Positions 63,979 through 64,000 of a stretch of DNA of 64,000 nt are shown here, in pieces. The DNA lies in assembly GCA_045653425.1 (NCBI GenBank), contig JAZOLU010000024.1, positions 28,533-92,532 on the forward strand, given 5' to 3'. A model generated the notes under the pieces. The model saw nothing but the letters and a program-made list of their open reading frames with translations. It was not told where the DNA came from and did no database searches. A program made the translations under genes and the position numbers. The number at the start of each line of letters is the position of its first letter. Within the stretch, counting starts at the first letter, position 1. The stretch is from RGIG3009 sp045653425 (GTDB lineage Bacteria; Bacillota; Clostridia; Oscillospirales; Acutalibacteraceae).

Positions 63979-64000
63979 GGGGGTATAGCTCAGCTGGGAG
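63979..64000 (+). tRNA. 5' end of a tRNA (Ala-like), cut by window
   Basis: GGGGGTATAGCTCAGCTGGG has the acceptor strand and D-arm start of a bacterial tRNA, most like tRNA-Ala or tRNA-Ile; the anticodon lies outside the window. Confidence 0.7.

Noticed and set aside
1..64000. CRISPR array or Cas genes
   Set aside because: No regularly spaced repeats and no Cas-like proteins were seen.

Overview
The window looks like a chromosome segment of an anaerobic, endospore-forming member of the Clostridia, most likely an Oscillospirales/Ruminococcaceae-type lineage. Sporulation genes (sigK, spoIIP, gpr), a perR-reverse rubrerythrin operon with a rubredoxin nearby, a Phe T-box, Firmicute housekeeping neighbourhoods (DUF1934-argS, rpsF-ssb-rpsR) and strong Shine-Dalgarno sequences all point there. 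The lineage is inferred from gene content, not from a database search.

Layout. 1-16.8 kb (minus strand): one long exopolysaccharide operon read from a near-consensus promoter at about 16.8 kb. In transcription order it holds a CapF-type reductase, an NTP_transf_5 protein, a DegT/PglE-type aminotransferase, a PglC-type initiating phosphosugar transferase, a CarB-like ATP-grasp ligase, two GT4 enzymes, a TupA-like ATP-grasp protein, a hexapeptide acetyltransferase, another GT4, a Wzy-like polymerase, a GT2, a polysaccharide deacetylase, a further glycosyltransferase, a second TupA-like ATP-grasp protein, an Asp/Glu racemase and a truncated Wzx flippase. 16.9-35.4 kb: core genes (argS, DUF1934, murI, a NahK-like kinase, prfB, rpsF-ssb-rpsR, sigK, a YifB/ComM ATPase, two FAD oxidoreductases, nrdR, spoIIP, gpr, rpsT) and a large sortase-type surface protein.

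35.7-45.1 kb (minus strand): a complete-looking bacterial microcompartment (BMC) operon. It has a class II aldolase, a GlcG-like protein, an MDR alcohol dehydrogenase, five single-domain BMC shell proteins, a BMC-P vertex protein, a PduS-like Fe-S flavoprotein, a PduT-like BMC-T protein, a DeoR regulator, a CoA-acylating aldehyde dehydrogenase and PduL. There is no glycyl-radical or B12 diol dehydratase. The likely chemistry is cleavage of a deoxy-ketose phosphate (fuculose-1-P or rhamnulose-1-P type) to DHAP and lactaldehyde, which is then disproportionated to 1,2-propanediol and an acyl phosphate inside the shell. Five enzymes carry the same style of encapsulation helix; the aldolase carries it at its C-terminus. 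One shell gene has two well-placed start sites.

45.3-64 kb: a small AT-rich patch (DUF2752, TM2, ribbon-helix-helix), aspS-hisS, mgsA, an orphan minD, T-box-pheST, ireB and a conserved unknown, then a plus-strand capA-capB-capD module (tyrosine kinase and membrane nucleotide-sugar dehydratase) that probably serves the polysaccharide operon although it lies about 40 kb away. Next come tRNA-Pro, pit-DUF47, a rubredoxin, a Cys-rich small protein, a structured RNA with its own promoter and terminator, an IS200-type element, perR-rbr with an operator-like palindrome, and at the edge a tRNA fragment followed by the start of an apparently intact tRNA.
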